Below, one piece after another: positions 1 to 8,708 of a stretch of DNA of 64,000 nt. The translations under genes were made by a program, and so were the position numbers. Numbering within the stretch: the first letter of the stretch is position 1; each line of letters opens with the position of its first letter. The stretch is from Oscillospiraceae bacterium (GTDB lineage: Bacteria; Bacillota; Clostridia; Oscillospirales; Oscillospiraceae), in the NCBI GenBank assembly GCA_015067435.1, contig SVMM01000005.1, forward strand, positions 62,001 through 126,000. The letters run 5' to 3'. The notes under the pieces are model-generated. The model was not told the origin of the DNA. It did not search any database and saw only the letters and a program-made list of their open reading frames with translations.

Positions 1-431
1 TGGGCGGAGGAGACCGGCTTGCCGGCGTTCAGCCAAAGGTAGTATGCGAGCTGCTCGCGGTTGACCACGGTATCCGGGGCGAACCTGCCGCCCTCGCAGT
101 CCTCGGTCAGGCCCTTCTGCTCCGCCCAGGCGACGGCGGATGCGTACCAGCTGCCGGCGGCGACGTCGGAAAACGACGCGGGGGCGGGGAAGGCGCGCGC
201 GCCGTCCAGACGCCAGAGGATCGTGAACACCATCGCCTTGGTCAGGGGCTGACCGGGGGAGAACATGCCGCCGCCTGTGCCGTTCATCAGGCCCCGCTGC
301 GTGCAGAACGCCACGGGCGCGGCGAACCAGTCGCTGTCCGCGACGTCGGCGTACCCGGCGGATGCGCGGACGGGGACGGCGCACAACACCAGCAGCAGGG
401 AAAGAACAACGGATAAACGCTTTACAAACAT
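1..431 (-). CDS. SLH-domain surface protein, N-terminal part
   Basis: The reading frame is open to the left window edge, so only the first ~143 residues are seen. The start at 431 has an AAAGAAGG ribosome site. Residues 1-25 form a signal peptide (basic start, leucine-rich core, ending near RASA). Two S-layer homology (SLH) segments follow: one starts YADVADSDWF near residue 27 and one has FSDVAAGSWY about 55 residues later, each followed by the usual GL...G..F.P....TR/NRE pattern. SLH domains bind secondary cell-wall polymers, so the protein is secreted and held on the wall; the function of the missing part is unknown. Confidence 0.85.
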   Translation of the reverse strand, partial: MFVKRLSVVLSLLLVLCAVPVRASAGYADVADSDWFAAPVAFCTQRGLMNGTGGGMFSPGQPLTKAMVFTILWRLDGARAFPAPASFSDVAAGSWYASAVAWAEQKGLTEDCEGGRFAPDTVVNREQLAYYLWLNAGKPVSSA

Positions 432-537
432 TGCGGAACCTTCTTTCTGCCGTTTTGGGGCATGAAACCGGCTCACGGTTTCTGCCGATAGGCCGGATGC
501 TCGCTTACCGGATAAAATACCGCGCGGGGGACGCGGG

Positions 538-1773
538 TCACTTCTCCTCCTTGCGCTTGCGGAACAGGTACTCGTCCAGCTCCTTTTTGACGTCCTCGGG
601 GATCTCTCTGGACACGGGGCAGCAGGCGGACTGCGCCATGCGCCGGGTGAACTCGGCGATGAAGGCGATGTCCTTTTGCAGCTGCTCCATGCTCAGCACA
701 TCCGAAAGGTCGTAGCGGCAGTGGATGGGCGCGACGTCACGGCTTGCGATGCGCGCGAGCGACACGGCGGGCACCCCCTTGTCGGCAAAGGGCGTGGAGT
801 CGCTGGAATAGACGCCGGTGGAGGCGGAGACGGGAAAGCCCAGCTCCGCGCCCATGTAGCTTAAATAGTGGGCGAGCTTGTTCTCGGCGGAGACCTTGGC
901 GATGAACTTGCCCATGATCGTGCCGATCATGTCCAGATTGATGTTCAGCGCGATCTTCGGAAGCTCCGCCTCGTGGTCCCGGACATACGCCTTGGAGCCG
1001 AGCAGGCCGCGCTCCTCGCTGCCGCAGAAGACAAAGCGCAGGCCGTAGCGGCTCTTCCTGCCCCCCAGCGCCTCCATCACGCCCAGCAGGCCCGCGCAGC
1101 CGGACATGTTGTCGTACGCGCCGTGGGACAGGGCGGTGGTGTCGTAGTGCGCGGAGAGCGCGATCCACTCGTCGCTCTCGCCAGGGATCTCGGCGATCAC
1201 GTTGTGGGACTCGCCCTCAAATTCACGCTGGCGGATGACGATGCGCACGGTCCTGACCTTGTTTTTCACCAGCGCCACCGCGTCCGCGGAGTGGATCATG
1301 GCGCAGAGCACCTTGCGCTCCTCGCCCACCACATGGGCGCGCAGGTCGCGCTCGTCGATGTCGCGGTTGGGGTAGTGGAGGTTGCCGTACTGGAACAAAA
1401 TGGCCTTCGCGCCCGCCTTCATCAGATCCTGATACGCGAAGAAGCCGATGCCCTGCGTGTCCATCAGCACGATCTTGTCCTTGGCGCCGGCGATGGAAAC
1501 CGGGTCCTGCGCGGGCATGTAGTAAAGCTCGCCCTCCGCCTCGCCGCTGCCGCAGCAGAAGAAGCCGCGGCAGGGGATCTCCTTGCCGTCGGCGAAGACG
1601 TGCGCCTCCTCGATCTCGCCCATGGGGACGGCGAAGCTCTCCAGCCGGGCGGAGACGCCGAGCCGCTCGCAGCGCTCCCTGAGATATTCCGCGGCGCGCA
1701 GCTCCTCCGCCGTGCCGCTGCGGTGAACATAGTCGGTGTCCTTGAAAATCTGTCTGAGAGTTCTTGTATTCAT
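538..1773 (-). CDS. M28 family zinc peptidase with PA-like insert
   Basis: A 411-residue aminopeptidase-type protein. The start at 1773 is preceded by AAAAAGGAG nine bases upstream; an upstream in-frame extension has no ribosome site. The first ~190 residues look like the protease-associated lid seen in many M28 enzymes. The catalytic part holds SAHYDT, GAYDNMSGCAG, GSEERGLLGS, NINLDMIG and a late PIHCRYD, which supply the usual two-zinc ligands (H, D, E, D, H). No signal peptide is seen, so it probably acts in the cytoplasm on peptides. A histidine phosphatase on the same strand lies 163 bases upstream. The family is sure, the substrate is not. Confidence 0.88.
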   Translation of the reverse strand: MNTRTLRQIFKDTDYVHRSGTAEELRAAEYLRERCERLGVSARLESFAVPMGEIEEAHVFADGKEIPCRGFFCCGSGEAEGELYYMPAQDPVSIAGAKDKIVLMDTQGIGFFAYQDLMKAGAKAILFQYGNLHYPNRDIDERDLRAHVVGEERKVLCAMIHSADAVALVKNKVRTVRIVIRQREFEGESHNVIAEIPGESDEWIALSAHYDTTALSHGAYDNMSGCAGLLGVMEALGGRKSRYGLRFVFCGSEERGLLGSKAYVRDHEAELPKIALNINLDMIGTIMGKFIAKVSAENKLAHYLSYMGAELGFPVSASTGVYSSDSTPFADKGVPAVSLARIASRDVAPIHCRYDLSDVLSMEQLQKDIAFIAEFTRRMAQSACCPVSREIPEDVKKELDEYLFRKRKEEK

Positions 1774-1818
1774 TTCGTGATGCTCCTTTTTCGCGCTTGC
1801 CGTATAATCCCCCTGTAA

Positions 1819-1846
1819 ATTATAGTGGATCATTTCAAAAGTGCAA
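1819..1846 (-). promoter_or_regulatory. Sigma-A type promoter for the M28 peptidase
   Basis: TTGCAC, 16 bases, TATAAT on the minus strand, ending about 45 bases before the peptidase start. Confidence 0.5.
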
Positions 1847-1936
1847 GAGTCCCGTGCCGGCGGCATATAAATCTCTCCAGACTATACAGCCGCGGAATCT
1901 CTCTGCGCAGCCCCGCTGCGGCCGGGCGGCTGTCCC

Positions 1937-2491
1937 CTAAAAATCGTACCGCACGATGGCGCAGTTTTTCACGCCGAAGGCGGAGAACGCCTCGTTGTCC
2001 ATCTCACGGAAGTAGGACTCGACGATGCGCGCGATGCCGTTGTGCGCGACGAGGATGTACGTCCGGTCCGGCTGCGCCTTGAGGTCGTCGAGCAGATTGT
2101 AGATGCGCTGCGCGACGTGGAGCATGGACTCGCCCGTGCCGAAGCGGCTGGCGCAATCCTTCTTTGCCTCATGGAATTCACGCCCGTCGCGGGGCGTGGA
2201 CTCGTAGCGCCCGAAGTTCTGCTCGATGAGCCGCGGCTCGGGGCGCGCGGGGATGCCGGTGATCTCCGAGATGTGCCGCGCCGTGTCCGCCGCGCGCGAA
2301 AGAGGCGAATAGAGGATTTCGTCCGCCGTCAGGCCCTGCGCGACGAACTTTTCGCCGGTTTCGACCGCCTGCCGATGTCCCTTCTCCGTCAGCGCGATGT
2401 CCGTCGCGCCGCAGATCTTGTTCTCCACGTTCCACACGGTCTCGCCGTGGCGTATAAAGTAGAAATGTCCCATGCTGCGATCAACCTTCAT
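1937..2491 (-). CDS. Histidine phosphatase (phosphoglycerate-mutase-like)
   Basis: A 184-residue member of the histidine phosphatase superfamily. The nucleophile motif IRHGET is at residues 13-18 and the second catalytic histidine is in LVAHNG near residue 150; residues between include LSPLSRAADTA-like SPLSRAADTA. The start shown overlaps the stop of the upstream gene as ATGA, which suggests translational coupling; a second ATG at 2473 (MGHFYFIRHG) with a weak AAGG site is also possible. It is co-transcribed with the deoxyribosyltransferase-like gene. Substrate unknown (phosphosugar, cobalamin or nucleotide phosphate are typical for the family). Confidence 0.85.
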   Translation of the reverse strand: MKVDRSMGHFYFIRHGETVWNVENKICGATDIALTEKGHRQAVETGEKFVAQGLTADEILYSPLSRAADTARHISEITGIPARPEPRLIEQNFGRYESTPRDGREFHEAKKDCASRFGTGESMLHVAQRIYNLLDDLKAQPDRTYILVAHNGIARIVESYFREMDNEAFSAFGVKNCAIVRYDF

Positions 2492-2820
2492 TCTTCCAGA
2501 TACCGCACCGGCTTTCCGTGCGCCTTCGCGTACTCGATCTCCGAGCGCGTGCTGGAGCCGATATAGCCGCCGACGTTGATGACGAAGATCTCGTCCGCCA
2601 TGTCGATCTTGCGCTTGTGCATGTCGTCCAGCATCTCCTTGGTTTTGGTCAGCGTGTCCTCGGACATGCCCTCCCAGACCTCGTTGTCGCCGGAGTGACC
2701 GAACAGCCCGACGCTGATGACGATGTTGCCCGCCAGCGTCAGGCGCTTCTGCGCCTCCATGAAGGCGTCCTTGAAGCGGGTGCTCCCGCAGAGGGTGACG
2801 ACCTTGTAGTTTCCAACCAT
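2488..2820 (-). CDS. Nucleoside 2-deoxyribosyltransferase-like protein
   Basis: A 110-residue protein starting MVGNYKVVTLCGSTRF at a very good site (GGGAGG nine bases before 2820). The N-terminal GSTRFKDAF and the later IGSSTRSEIEYAKAHGK resemble the nucleoside-2-deoxyribosyltransferase/DUF4406 fold, where the serine-threonine loop binds phosphate and the last acidic helix carries the nucleophile. It may be a nucleotide-sugar or nucleotide-processing enzyme; the catalytic glutamate is inferred to be in SEIEYA. It leads a two-gene operon with the histidine phosphatase (4-base overlap). Confidence 0.7.
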   Translation of the reverse strand: MVGNYKVVTLCGSTRFKDAFMEAQKRLTLAGNIVISVGLFGHSGDNEVWEGMSEDTLTKTKEMLDDMHKRKIDMADEIFVINVGGYIGSSTRSEIEYAKAHGKPVRYLEE

Positions 2821-2847
2821 GGTTTCAATCCTCCCTGTCATGGCCCG

Positions 2848-2876
2848 ATTATAGCACAACGCCGCAGACTTGCCAA
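2848..2876 (-). promoter_or_regulatory. Promoter with the recurrent GCGGCG spacer
   Basis: TTGGCA, 17 bases (AGTCTGCGGCGTTGTGC), TATAAT on the minus strand, upstream of the gene starting at 2820. Nearly the same element lies at 12644 and a related one at 36301. Confidence 0.75.
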
Positions 2877-2963
2877 GTCCGAGGCACCGTTTGGCATGTG
2901 CCAGACGCCGAACTGTAGAATACATCAAAAAACGGCTGATACAGCCGGAAGGAGGCAAAGGCA

Positions 2964-3941
2964 ATGAAGGTCGGTATCATTGGCGCGGGCGGGATCGCCC
3001 GCAAGATGGCGCAAACCCTGTCACGCATGACGGAGGCGGAGGCCTATGCGATCGCCTCACGCTCCGCGGAGAAGGCGGAGGCGTTTGCGAGGGAATACGG
3101 CATGGCGCGCTCCTACGGCTCCTACGAGGCGCTGCTGGAGGACGATGCGGTGGACCTTGTTTACATCGCGCTGCCGCACTCGCACCACTGCGAATGGACG
3201 CTGGCCGCGCTGGACGCGGGCAGGCACGTGCTGTGCGAAAAGGCGTTCGCCGCCAACGCGGCGCAGACGCGGCGGATGCTCGCGCGCGCAAAGGAGAAGA
3301 AGCGTCTGCTTGCCGAGGCGATCTGGACGCGGTATATGCCCTCGCGCGCCCTGATCGACGAGGTCGTGGCCTCGGGGCGGCTGGGGAAGGTCGTGGCGCT
3401 CAGCGCCAATCTGGGCTATCGCATCGATGGGCACGAGCGCATTGTGCGCCCGGAGCTCGCGGGCGGCGCGCTACTGGATCTGACGGTATATCCGCTCAAC
3501 TTCGCCGCCATGGTGCTGGGCGGCGGGATCAGGCACATGGAGGCGTCCTGCGTGATGACCGATACCGGCGTGGACGGGGCGGACAACGTGCTGCTTGCCT
3601 ACGAGGGCGGACAGGCGGCGAGCCTGTTCACCACGATCTACGCGCTGACCGACCGCCGCGGCATGGTCTACGGCACGGAGGGCTTTTTGGAGGTCGAGAA
3701 CATCAACAACCCTCAGGCGCTGCGCATCTGGTCCGCCGACCGCGACAACCCGGAGCTGCTGGAAACGATCGGCGTGCCGGAGCAGATCAGCGGTTACGAG
3801 TACGAGGTGCTTGCCTGCCGCCGCGCCATTGAGACGGGTGCGCTCGAATGCCCGGAGATGCCCCATGCGGAAACGCTGCGCATCATGGAGCAGATGGACG
3901 CCATCCGCGCGGCGTTTGGGATCGTGTTTCCCTTTGAATAG
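2964..3941 (+). CDS. Gfo/Idh/MocA family NAD(P)-dependent oxidoreductase
   Basis: A 325-residue protein. It begins MKVGIIGAGGIARKMA, the Rossmann GxGGIA loop; YIALPHSHH (~residue 72) and HVLCEKAFA (~residue 93) are the family signature, with the EKP motif here written EKA but the catalytic lysine kept. The C-terminal half is the alpha/beta substrate domain (GGGALLDLTVYPL-like). AAGGAGG lies upstream of the ATG. It is cytoplasmic and probably oxidises a sugar or cyclitol; similarity in layout to trans-dihydrodiol dehydrogenase-type members is noted but not decisive. It is the only plus-strand gene in this part and is convergent with the rubredoxin fusion. Confidence 0.9.
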   Translation: MKVGIIGAGGIARKMAQTLSRMTEAEAYAIASRSAEKAEAFAREYGMARSYGSYEALLEDDAVDLVYIALPHSHHCEWTLAALDAGRHVLCEKAFAANAAQTRRMLARAKEKKRLLAEAIWTRYMPSRALIDEVVASGRLGKVVALSANLGYRIDGHERIVRPELAGGALLDLTVYPLNFAAMVLGGGIRHMEASCVMTDTGVDGADNVLLAYEGGQAASLFTTIYALTDRRGMVYGTEGFLEVENINNPQALRIWSADRDNPELLETIGVPEQISGYEYEVLACRRAIETGALECPEMPHAETLRIMEQMDAIRAAFGIVFPFE

Positions 3942-4083
3942 ACCGCGCGCTTACGCACCTCCGCAAACGCGGATAAGTTTACATAATATTAAAAGGCGTA
4001 CCGCAAAACGGTTCAATCCGCTCCGCGGCGCGCCTGTTTTCGGAAAGCCGGACAGGGACTGTTTGACCCTGTATCTGCGCTTT

Positions 4084-4890
4084 CTACAGCTTCTGGAAAT
4101 CGGATGCGGGATGCTTGCAGATGGGGCAGATGAAGTCGGGCGGCAATTCCTCGCCCTCGTAGATGTAACCGCAGATCGTGCAGACCCAGCCCTTCTTCTC
4201 CGCCTCCGGCAGGACCTGAGGCTTGGGCTTGATGTTGGCGAAGTAGTAGGCGTAGGTGACGCTGGGCGCGTTTCTGAGCACCTCGCCGCCCGTGACCTCC
4301 GCGATGAACATCGTGTGGCTGCCGAGGTCGATGCTCTGCACGACCTTGCCGGAAAGGTAGGCGTTGACCTCCTCGGTGAGATAGACGACGCCGTTCGCGG
4401 CACGCTTGAACGATACCTGTTCGAGCTTGTCCGCGTCCCGTCCGCTGCGGAAGCCGAAGTTCTGGTAGGTGGCGAATTTCGAGTCCTCCGTCAGAAACGA
4501 GAGGTTGAACGCGCCGGTCTTGAGGATCATGTCGTGGGTGTAGTTTGCCTTGTTGACGCAGATCGAGATGCGCAGCGGCTCGCTGGCCGCCTGGATCGCG
4601 GTGTTGATGATGCAGCCGTTGTCCTTGTCCCCGTCGCGTGCCGTCAGCACGAAGAGACCGTAGCTGAAGCTGCGCGTCACCTTGGGGTCAAACGCCGCCC
4701 GCGCGGGAGCAAGCAGCTCCGCGTCCGCCGCCGTTCCCATGGCGCTGAACTGCTCCTTCGGGCAGCCGCAGAGCGGGCAGACAAAATCCTCCGGCACATC
4801 CGCCCATTTCGTGCCGGGCTCGATACCCTGCTCGGGCAGACCCTTTTCCTCGTCGTACTCCCAGCCGCAGATGTCACAAACATAGATCAT
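4084..4890 (-). CDS. Flavin reductase flanked by two rubredoxin domains
   Basis: A 268-residue redox fusion. Rubredoxin 1 has CxxC pairs at C5/C8 and C38/C41; a flavin-reductase-like (FMN-binding split-barrel) domain fills about residues 60-220 ([26 protein letters not shown]); rubredoxin 2 at the C-terminus has CTICGY and CPICKH. Known high-molecular-weight rubredoxins carry a flavin-reductase plus one rubredoxin and pass electrons from NAD(P)H to flavodiiron oxygen or NO reductases, so an oxidative-stress role is likely; two rubredoxins are less usual. The start at 4890 is set by GGAGG nine bases upstream; a TTG six codons earlier would sit on the ribosome site. Confidence 0.9.
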   Translation of the reverse strand: MIYVCDICGWEYDEEKGLPEQGIEPGTKWADVPEDFVCPLCGCPKEQFSAMGTAADAELLAPARAAFDPKVTRSFSYGLFVLTARDGDKDNGCIINTAIQAASEPLRISICVNKANYTHDMILKTGAFNLSFLTEDSKFATYQNFGFRSGRDADKLEQVSFKRAANGVVYLTEEVNAYLSGKVVQSIDLGSHTMFIAEVTGGEVLRNAPSVTYAYYFANIKPKPQVLPEAEKKGWVCTICGYIYEGEELPPDFICPICKHPASDFQKL

Positions 4891-4961
4891 CGCGCATACC
4901 CTCCTCAATCATATTTTGGCGGACTGTCCGTCTGTATCACAGCCGTATGCCGCCATGCCTT

Positions 4962-5273
4962 TCACTCAACGGGTTCGATGCTCACGTTCAGATCGGGATC
5001 AACGGTCACCGTATAGCGATGATCCAGATTGTCGCCGATGGGCGAGCGTTCCTCCACGGTCATATCCGCCTTGCCGGGCTTCAGACCGGTGAAGGTAAAG
5101 ATCACATCGTATCCGGCGCCTTCCAGCTCCGCATGGTTTTTCTTGGCATACTTATGTGCGCTCGTGCGCGATACGATATCCGAGTCCATGACTATCGTGT
5201 ACGCGGGCCCGCCGCCGTCGAAGGAATGAAAAACGAGCGTGGCGGCGCCGGGGTTCTTTTTGCCAAAGATCAT
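4962..5273 (-). CDS. Small protein, possibly chagasin/I42-like fold
   Basis: A 103-residue soluble protein whose ATG overlaps the stop of the kinase gene upstream (ATGA), so it is probably translated together with it. The C-terminal half (FTGLKPGKADMTVEER, then TVTVD) is like the last strands of chagasin-type I42 protease inhibitors, but the N-terminal inhibitor loop is not clear and there is no signal peptide. The assignment is tentative; the gene itself is well supported by coupling. Confidence 0.7.
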   Translation of the reverse strand: MIFGKKNPGAATLVFHSFDGGGPAYTIVMDSDIVSRTSAHKYAKKNHAELEGAGYDVIFTFTGLKPGKADMTVEERSPIGDNLDHRYTVTVDPDLNVSIEPVE

Positions 5274-5809
5274 ATCTCTCGCCCTCCCAAGTCACTGCAA
5301 ATCTTTTGCCGCAAGCCTTCCGTATCGCCGTCGATCAGCGTTACCGGCAGACTGTGCCGCATACAACCGTCCCGCACCATGCGGTTGTCCCGTTTCAGGC
5401 CCTCGGGCGTACAGTCGTCTTTCAGCCGCGTCTCGATGTCCGAAGCGTGGCGCACGATGTCGTCAAAATGTGCGTCGATGTAGGCGTCGGACATGGCAAG
5501 GCAGATGAAGCGTATCGCCGCGAGATATTGCCCGTCAAAATCCTCCTGCCAGCCAAATGGGATGTAACAGCCCTCAACGATCAGATTTTGCCGGTTCTCG
5601 ATCACGGTTTTTATCATCTCACGCACGATTGGCCACAGATACACCGTCAACGCCGCATCGTCCTCAACGGTCAGCGTCGTGTTGCCGCTGCGGATCAGCC
5701 CCATCTTCAAGTGGTCGATGGAGAGATATGGGTAATGATACTGCTCCAGCAGTTTCTGCGCGAGCAGGGTCTTGCCGGTGTGCGACGCGCCGGCAATCAG
5801 GATGACCAT
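5270..5809 (-). CDS. P-loop kinase-like protein (AAA/zeta-toxin-like)
   Basis: A 179-residue protein with a Walker A loop at its N-terminus (GASHTGKTLLAQKLL). The acidic segment YLSIDHLKMGL and IVEGCYIPF, plus a late RMVRDGCM region with several arginines, match small P-loop kinases and the zeta-toxin/chloramphenicol-phosphotransferase group. It should phosphorylate a small molecule with ATP; the substrate cannot be told. GGAGG lies nine bases before 5809; longer in-frame starts run into the rhodanese gene. The rhodanese gene ends 16 bases upstream, so the block 6152 to 4962 is probably one operon. Confidence 0.75.
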   Translation of the reverse strand: MVILIAGASHTGKTLLAQKLLEQYHYPYLSIDHLKMGLIRSGNTTLTVEDDAALTVYLWPIVREMIKTVIENRQNLIVEGCYIPFGWQEDFDGQYLAAIRFICLAMSDAYIDAHFDDIVRHASDIETRLKDDCTPEGLKRDNRMVRDGCMRHSLPVTLIDGDTEGLRQKICSDLGGREI

Positions 5810-5825
5810 GTCGGCTGCCCTCCGA

Positions 5826-6152
5826 TCATGTGTTCTTCTCGATCTCGCCGCGCCATGCGCGGATGCCGCCGATGTTGGTGAGGTTCGTGTAGCCCATCGC
5901 CTCCAACGCGCTGATCGCGCTGCTGCTGCGGCCGCCCGAAAGGCAGTAGACAAACAGCGGCGTGGACTTGTCCGGGACGCGCTCCGCCGCCTCCGCGATC
6001 ATGGGCAGCGGCAGATTGACGCTGCCGGGGACGTGCCCCGCGGCATATTCGTCGGGGTTGCGCACGTCCAGCAGCACCGCGCCCTGCGTCGCGCGGAAGT
6101 CCTCGACGCCCTCGTTGATGTCGGGTGATTTCAGAAAATTCAACAGTCCCAT
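5826..6152 (-). CDS. Single-domain rhodanese
   Basis: A 108-residue rhodanese domain. VLLDVRNPDEYAAGHVPGS (residues 27-44) is the N-terminal signature and the active loop is CLSGGRS with the catalytic cysteine at residue 70, the size expected for a sulfurtransferase rather than a Cdc25-like phosphatase. It moves sulfane sulfur from a persulfide to an acceptor in the cytoplasm. A GGGAG site precedes the ATG. It is followed closely by the small kinase gene. Confidence 0.9.
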   Translation of the reverse strand: MGLLNFLKSPDINEGVEDFRATQGAVLLDVRNPDEYAAGHVPGSVNLPLPMIAEAAERVPDKSTPLFVYCLSGGRSSSAISALEAMGYTNLTNIGGIRAWRGEIEKNT

Positions 6153-6174
6153 CCTTTGTGCTCCCCTCTTTTGT

Positions 6175-6813
6175 CTATCGTTCGGCCGCGCCGTACCGTT
6201 CCCGAATGTCGCCGAGAACGTCCTTCTTTCCGTTTTTCAGGATATCGTCGATCACGTCCCGCTTCGTCAGAAGCTTCCGGATCAGCTCAGCGTCCAGACT
6301 GCGCAGAAGATCAAGCGTGTCCACCTGCGAGCGGCGCCGGATCGTTTTCAGCAAGACCGTATCCCGCAGCTTCCTGCCTGCTTCCGATTTGGGATAGCCC
6401 TGCCCAAACGGCTCCGAAAACAGGGCTTGGATCGTCTGCTCCAGATTCTCGGCGCCGGCCCAGGTGTACGCTTCGCCGAGCGGAAGCGATATGGCGTTTC
6501 CGGCGTTGATCTGCGCGAACAGATAGGCGTCCTTCGGCGTCGGCGCGTATCCGCACAGGACGTTCGGCATACTGTTGCAGGCGAGCATCATGCCCTGTCC
6601 GGAGGAGCAGCCCGTGACGACAAAATCAACCGCTTCGCTGCCGAGCAGCAGACCGATCAAAACCGAAATCTCAACGTAACTGTAGCGCTCCGCTTCCGCA
6701 CCGGTGCAGCCGAAATTGACGATTTCCGAATCCGAAGCGTATTTTCTTGCCGAATTATACAGTATGTTGTTCTTTTCGGCCTGTGAGCTCGCCTGAATCA
6801 CCGCGATTCTCAT
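6175..6813 (-). CDS. RpiB/LacAB-family sugar-phosphate isomerase
   Basis: A 212-residue protein of the RpiB/LacA/LacB fold. The core has YVEISVLIGLLLGSEAVDFVVTGCSSGQG with the active cysteine at residue 69 (family CxTGxG), then NALP-like NVLCGYAP and AQINAGNAISLPLG. The last ~70 residues are a basic helical tail longer than in ribose-5-phosphate isomerase B (about 150 aa), as in the RpiB-like clade of Clostridia whose substrate is not settled. Its ATG overlaps the stop of the AlkZ-related gene upstream by four bases, so the two are coupled. Confidence 0.83.
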   Translation of the reverse strand: MRIAVIQASSQAEKNNILYNSARKYASDSEIVNFGCTGAEAERYSYVEISVLIGLLLGSEAVDFVVTGCSSGQGMMLACNSMPNVLCGYAPTPKDAYLFAQINAGNAISLPLGEAYTWAGAENLEQTIQALFSEPFGQGYPKSEAGRKLRDTVLLKTIRRRSQVDTLDLLRSLDAELIRKLLTKRDVIDDILKNGKKDVLGDIRERYGAAER

Positions 6814-7574
6814 GTGGGCACGCCCCCTCTCCGCCGCCCGACCATTCGCCGGACAGCCGTTTCGTCGGCGGAGGGCCAGTGCTTTTGGATCTGCTCCGCG
6901 ATGCGCCGCGCGGATTCCGCGGGCGCCTCGCCGTAGGCGGAGGTCACGGCGTCATAGCCCCAGACCGCCTCGGGCGGGAGCAAGATCGAAACCGGCATCC
7001 CGTACTCGCCGCCTCGCCTGTTCTGCCGGCGCTGAAAGTCGACCACGACAAGGTAGAGCTGCATCTGGAGATCGGTCATAATGCCGGGGAAGTTCTTCGC
7101 GCCGTCCTTGCCGAAGCCCGCGAGCTTTTTGAGCTCGGTGGAGAAGATCAGATCGCCCTTCCAGCCGCCGTCGCCGTCGGCAAACACATCCATGATGCGC
7201 TTGCTGCGCGCGTTCGCCAGCCCCTCGTCGTAGAGGGAATCGAAGTCGTAGCCGTCGCGGCGGGCGTTGGCGAAGTACGGCAGCCACGCGAGGCTGATAA
7301 ACCCCGCCTTCCGGTCGAAGAATTTTCCGTAGGCGACAGAGCGGCTGCGGGCGATGATCTCCCGCCACTCCCACGGGTCCTGCTCCGCATCTCCCGTCCA
7401 CCAGAAGCTGGGGGAAACGTGCTCCTCGACGGAGAAGCCCTTGATTTCACCCGCGAAGAGCGGAAGGAAGCCGACCTCGTTGATCCAGTCCGCCAGTTCG
7501 CGCCATGTGCGGATGCGGTACGGGTCGTCCCAGGAGAGCCCCCGCATGATCCATTCGCCGTTTTCCACGCTCAT
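6810..7574 (-). CDS. AlkZ-related protein
   Basis: A 254-residue soluble protein rich in tryptophan and aromatic residues (FWWTGDAEQDPWEWREII, KFFDRKAGFISLAWLPYFAN, RRDGYDF). This pattern matches the group labelled AlkZ-related, distant relatives of the winged-helix DNA glycosylase AlkZ that unhooks interstrand crosslinks; the catalytic QxQ pair of true AlkZ is not obvious, so a repair role is only an inference. The ATG overlaps the stop of the DUF523 gene (ATGA) with a GAGGG site, and its own end overlaps the isomerase start, giving a tight DUF523-AlkZ-RpiB operon. Confidence 0.75.
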   Translation of the reverse strand: MSVENGEWIMRGLSWDDPYRIRTWRELADWINEVGFLPLFAGEIKGFSVEEHVSPSFWWTGDAEQDPWEWREIIARSRSVAYGKFFDRKAGFISLAWLPYFANARRDGYDFDSLYDEGLANARSKRIMDVFADGDGGWKGDLIFSTELKKLAGFGKDGAKNFPGIMTDLQMQLYLVVVDFQRRQNRRGGEYGMPVSILLPPEAVWGYDAVTSAYGEAPAESARRIAEQIQKHWPSADETAVRRMVGRRRGGVPT

Positions 7575-8011
7575 AGCCCGCCCTCACCGCCGCTCCGGTA
7601 TTCTTCCTCTGTCATCACGGGGATACCCGCATCCAGCAGCATTTGCGCGAACACGCCGCTGCCCGGAACGAGCGTGCCGGTGAAGCTGCCGTCGTAAACG
7701 ACGTCCTTGCCGCAGGACGGACTGCGCGCCTTCAGCACCGCGCCCGTACAGCCGCGCTCGCGGCAGACCGCCATTGCACGCTCCGCGCCGGCGACGAACT
7801 GCGCCGTTACGTCCTCGCCCTGCCGGTTCCTGACGCGCCCGTCGGGCTGTATCTCGCTCGGCGCGCGCGGCGTCGGCAGCCCGCCCAGCACCTCGGGACA
7901 GACCGCGACCGCCTCGCCCGCCTCGACGAGCGCGCGAAGCTCCGGCACCAGGTTGTCCTTCCCGTCGTAGCGGCAGGGGAAGCCGGCAAGGCATTTGCTG
8001 ACAATGAGCAT
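7571..8011 (-). CDS. DUF523/TudS-like thiouracil desulfidase
   Basis: A 146-residue protein that begins with SKCLAGFPCRYDG and contains CPEVLGGLPTPR and KARSPSCG. The three conserved cysteines (KCL, CPE, PSC) are the ligands of the [4Fe-4S] cluster used by TudS to remove sulfur from 2- or 4-thiouracil; the short length fits stand-alone DUF523. It could recycle or detoxify thiolated nucleobases. The start at 8011 is the first in-frame ATG and has a GGGG site; it heads the operon with the AlkZ-related and RpiB-like genes. Confidence 0.85.
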   Translation of the reverse strand: MLIVSKCLAGFPCRYDGKDNLVPELRALVEAGEAVAVCPEVLGGLPTPRAPSEIQPDGRVRNRQGEDVTAQFVAGAERAMAVCRERGCTGAVLKARSPSCGKDVVYDGSFTGTLVPGSGVFAQMLLDAGIPVMTEEEYRSGGEGGL

Positions 8012-8042
8012 GGTTCTCACGCCCCTTCCATTCGGTTTCGTC

Positions 8043-8705
8043 CTATCCCTTGCCTGAGCGGAAAAAGCTGACGATCGGCAAAATGATATACAGCGGGATC
8101 GCCCACTGCGGGCAGAAGAAAGCAAGCACGATCAGCGCCGCGTTGATGACCAGCAGATAGCCGATCCGCGTGAGCATGATGACCAGAAAGAGCTTCAGAT
8201 GCCGCTCAAAACGCTTTCGGACCGCGGCGTAATAGAGAAACTGCTGCAAAAGCGTCGTGAAAAAATAGACGATGCCGAAGTTCACCGCGGAATAGCGGTT
8301 TGGCTCGTTCATGATCCATTTTGTCGTGGCGGGGATCAGCGCAAGCGCGGCGAGAAACAGGAAGTTTGCCACCACGACCATATGATCCGCCTCGCGCACG
8401 GATTGGAAGACAGCCTTGTTGTCATACCAGAAATCGGCAATGATGAAGAAGCTCACCAGAAACACCAGAATCGACCAGAGAAAGCCCCAGTAGGTCTTCT
8501 CGGACGACGGATACGGTATTTCCAGCATCATCACCGTGATGAAAATGGCGACCACGCCGTCGGTGAGCGCGGAGAGATGACCGATCATGCCGCTTTTCAG
8601 TTTTTCGGCGTTCTCCACCCGCTTTTCGAGCATGTGATCATACTTCGCAATGCTCTCGTCGTCCATGTGCCGGCGGATAAAACCGCTCTTGAGCTTCTCC
8701 TTCAC
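8043..8705 (-). CDS. TMEM175/DUF1211-family membrane protein
   Basis: A 220-residue integral membrane protein with about six hydrophobic segments. The segment ALTDGVVAIFITVMMLEI (~residues 46-63) is the DUF1211 signature FSDGVFAI, known from bacterial TMEM175 potassium channels. The N-terminal ~40 residues are charged. It starts with GTG: GGGGAGG lies eight bases upstream, inside the end of the DUF1653 gene, and no ATG fits. The two genes are three bases apart and surely co-transcribed. Confidence 0.85.
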   Translation of the reverse strand: MKEKLKSGFIRRHMDDESIAKYDHMLEKRVENAEKLKSGMIGHLSALTDGVVAIFITVMMLEIPYPSSEKTYWGFLWSILVFLVSFFIIADFWYDNKAVFQSVREADHMVVVANFLFLAALALIPATTKWIMNEPNRYSAVNFGIVYFFTTLLQQFLYYAAVRKRFERHLKLFLVIMLTRIGYLLVINAALIVLAFFCPQWAIPLYIILPIVSFFRSGKG

Positions 8706-8708
8706 AGA

